From Lysobacterales bacterium (GTDB lineage: Bacteria; Pseudomonadota; Gammaproteobacteria; Xanthomonadales; Xanthomonadaceae), in the NCBI GenBank assembly GCA_015655035.1, contig JAATFS010000305.1:1-6663 (forward strand): a stretch of 6,663 bases of DNA. Direction: 5' to 3'. This document shows positions 5,871-6,663 of the stretch, piece by piece; position 1 is the stretch's first letter; every line of letters starts with the position of its first letter. Position numbers and translations under genes: made by a program. The notes under the pieces are model-generated. The model ran no database searches. It was not told where the DNA came from and saw only the letters and a program-made list of their open reading frames with translations.

Positions 5871-6380
5871 TTATTGCTTCTTCAACGCCGCCAGCGCCGC
5901 AAACGGGCTGGCCTTGTCCAATTCTTCCTCGGTCGCCGGCCAATCAGCCGCGATCAACTCGCTGCCCGGAGCCACCGGCACTACCGGCACCGCCAACACC
6001 AGCTCATCCTCGACCAGATCCTTCGAACGCAACATCCCGTCCTCCGGAACCAGCAGCGCCTCGTACTCTTCCGGCAACGCGGCCTCCTCGGCCTCGTCGC
6101 GGATCAGGCCCAGGCGCTGAACCATCGTTACCGGCAGCAGAAAACGCTGCAGGCTGCGCTGGCATTCCAGCGGCAGCTCGGTATCGATGCGCAACTCGAC
6201 GTAGGACACCTGCAGCACGTCGTCCCGATCGAATTGCAGCGAGTAGCTGCATTCGCCTTCGGTATCGACAAGACTGCCGCTTAGCCGGGTCATCGCAGCC
6301 AGCGGAATCCGGCCGTCGAAGCGTCTGCGCGCTGCAACCATCCGCCAAGCATCCAGCATTTCGGGCACGTTTGCGGACAT
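5871..6380 (-). CDS. yceD: YceD/DUF177 family protein (large rRNA accumulation protein)
   Basis: Conserved protein linked to 23S rRNA accumulation or 50S biogenesis by work on E. coli and plant homologues; the exact activity is not established. The chosen product is 169 aa, close to E. coli YceD. Family marks are RFDGRIPL (20-27), LECQRS (71-76), the acidic DEAEEAALPEEYEAL, VEDELVLAVPVVP (123-135) and the C-terminal SPFAALAALKKQ. In E. coli the LECQRC motif has a second cysteine; here it is serine at residue 76. The start is the ATG at 6380 (MSANVPEMLDAWRMV). It aligns in length with E. coli, and the earlier in-frame ATG at 6434 lies upstream of the promoter at 6391-6419. No Shine-Dalgarno precedes 6380, and the predicted transcript would have almost no leader. 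It is the first gene of the minus-strand cluster and precedes rpmF by 99 bases. Confidence 0.9.
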   Translation of the reverse strand: MSANVPEMLDAWRMVAARRRFDGRIPLAAMTRLSGSLVDTEGECSYSLQFDRDDVLQVSYVELRIDTELPLECQRSLQRFLLPVTMVQRLGLIRDEAEEAALPEEYEALLVPEDGMLRSKDLVEDELVLAVPVVPVAPGSELIAADWPATEEELDKASPFAALAALKKQ

Positions 6381-6390
6381 AAGCCGCAGA

Positions 6391-6419
6391 ATGTTAAGGA
6401 TCAGTAGGCCCGCTGTCAA
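6391..6419 (-). promoter_or_regulatory. Sigma70 promoter for the yceD-rpmF transcript
   Basis: Minus-strand TTGACA (6419-6414), a perfect -35, is separated by exactly 17 bases from TAACAT (6396-6391), which matches four of six -10 positions including TA at the start and AT at the end. This is the best promoter in the window. Transcription should begin around 6385-6383, only a few bases before the yceD ATG at 6380. Confidence 0.7.
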
Positions 6420-6488
6420 ATCCGGCCACGCCACCGGCGGCAGACACCTGGTCCGTGTCAGACTTTAGCGCCTCTCCTTACCGGACCC

Positions 6489-6663
6489 ATGATGCCACGC
6501 TTACTGCTGGCCTCCACCTCAACCTATCGCCGCGAGCTGCTGCAACGCCTGCGACTGGACTTCGACACCGCCCGCCCTGAAGTCGATGAACGGCCGCAGC
6601 CGGGAGAAGCGCCCGCCGCGCTGGCACGCCGATTGGCCCAGGCCAAGGCCGCAGCCGTGGCCC
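6489..6663 (+). CDS. maf: Maf/YceF-family nucleotide pyrophosphatase, 5' part only
   Basis: Only the first 58 codons are in the window. Maf proteins are cytosolic nucleoside triphosphate pyrophosphatases that remove modified nucleotides; the YceF branch in E. coli prefers m7GTP. The N-terminus MPRLLLASTSTYRRELLQRL carries the phosphate-binding S-x-S-x-Y-R-R element. It is followed by PEVDERPQPGE with the conserved acidic EVDE, and the helix LARRLAQAKAAAVA with the conserved lysine. The usual ASTSPYRR has Thr in place of Pro here. Two adjacent in-frame ATGs (6489 and 6492) are possible; the second gives the more usual MPRLLLAS start. No clear Shine-Dalgarno is seen. It is divergent from yceD across about 108 bases, the usual yceF-yceD arrangement of gammaproteobacteria. 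Assignment to the YceF rather than MafA/YhdE branch rests on that arrangement and the Y/W-R-R motif. Confidence 0.9.
   Translation, partial: MMPRLLLASTSTYRRELLQRLRLDFDTARPEVDERPQPGEAPAALARRLAQAKAAAVA

Noticed and set aside
6381..6434. An 18-residue N-terminal extension of YceD from ATG 6434
   Set aside because: It lies across and upstream of the TTGACA/TAACAT promoter, has no ribosome site, and makes the protein longer than the family.
1..6663. Mobile element, prophage, CRISPR or toxin-antitoxin content
   Set aside because: All coding space is taken by housekeeping genes of uniform GC-rich character. No transposase, phage gene, terminal repeats or repeat-spacer array is seen.

Overview
The window reads as a chromosomal housekeeping region of a GC-rich gammaproteobacterium, most likely Xanthomonas or a close relative (Xanthomonadaceae). 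This rests on the GC-rich codon use, the close match of the FabF, AcpP, FabG, FabD and FabH proteins to the gammaproteobacterial type, and the gene order. It is the type II fatty-acid synthesis (fab) cluster. I see no insertion sequence, phage gene, CRISPR array, tRNA or rRNA. No stretch longer than about 155 bases lacks a gene.

Eight genes lie on the minus strand, read from right to left: yceD (DUF177), rpmF (ribosomal protein L32), fabH (KAS III), a small kinase-fold gene of unknown role, fabD (malonyl-CoA:ACP transacylase), fabG (3-oxoacyl-ACP reductase), acpP (acyl carrier protein) and fabF (KAS II). At the right edge a divergent plus-strand gene begins and is cut by the window end. It is a Maf-family nucleotide pyrophosphatase of the YceF type.

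The enzymes form one working set. FabD loads malonate onto AcpP, FabH makes the first condensation with an acyl-CoA primer, FabG reduces the 3-oxoacyl-ACP, and FabF carries out later condensations. Dehydratase and enoyl reductase genes are not in the window. In Xanthomonas this pathway also supplies acyl-ACP precursors for DSF-family quorum signals (established for the genus, not visible here).

The cluster differs from the familiar E. coli order yceD-rpmF-plsX-fabH-fabD-fabG-acpP-fabF in two ways. plsX is absent between rpmF and fabH, and a perfect 13-bp inverted repeat lies in that gap. An extra gene sits between fabH and fabD; it encodes a kinase-like fold in which the catalytic-loop aspartate appears to be glutamine.

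Several regulatory signals can be read. A TTGACA-N17-TAACAT promoter lies so close to yceD that its mRNA would be nearly leaderless. acpP is bracketed by two hairpin-plus-T-run structures, with a 16-bp near-palindrome upstream. fabD probably starts at a GTG and may have its own promoter.
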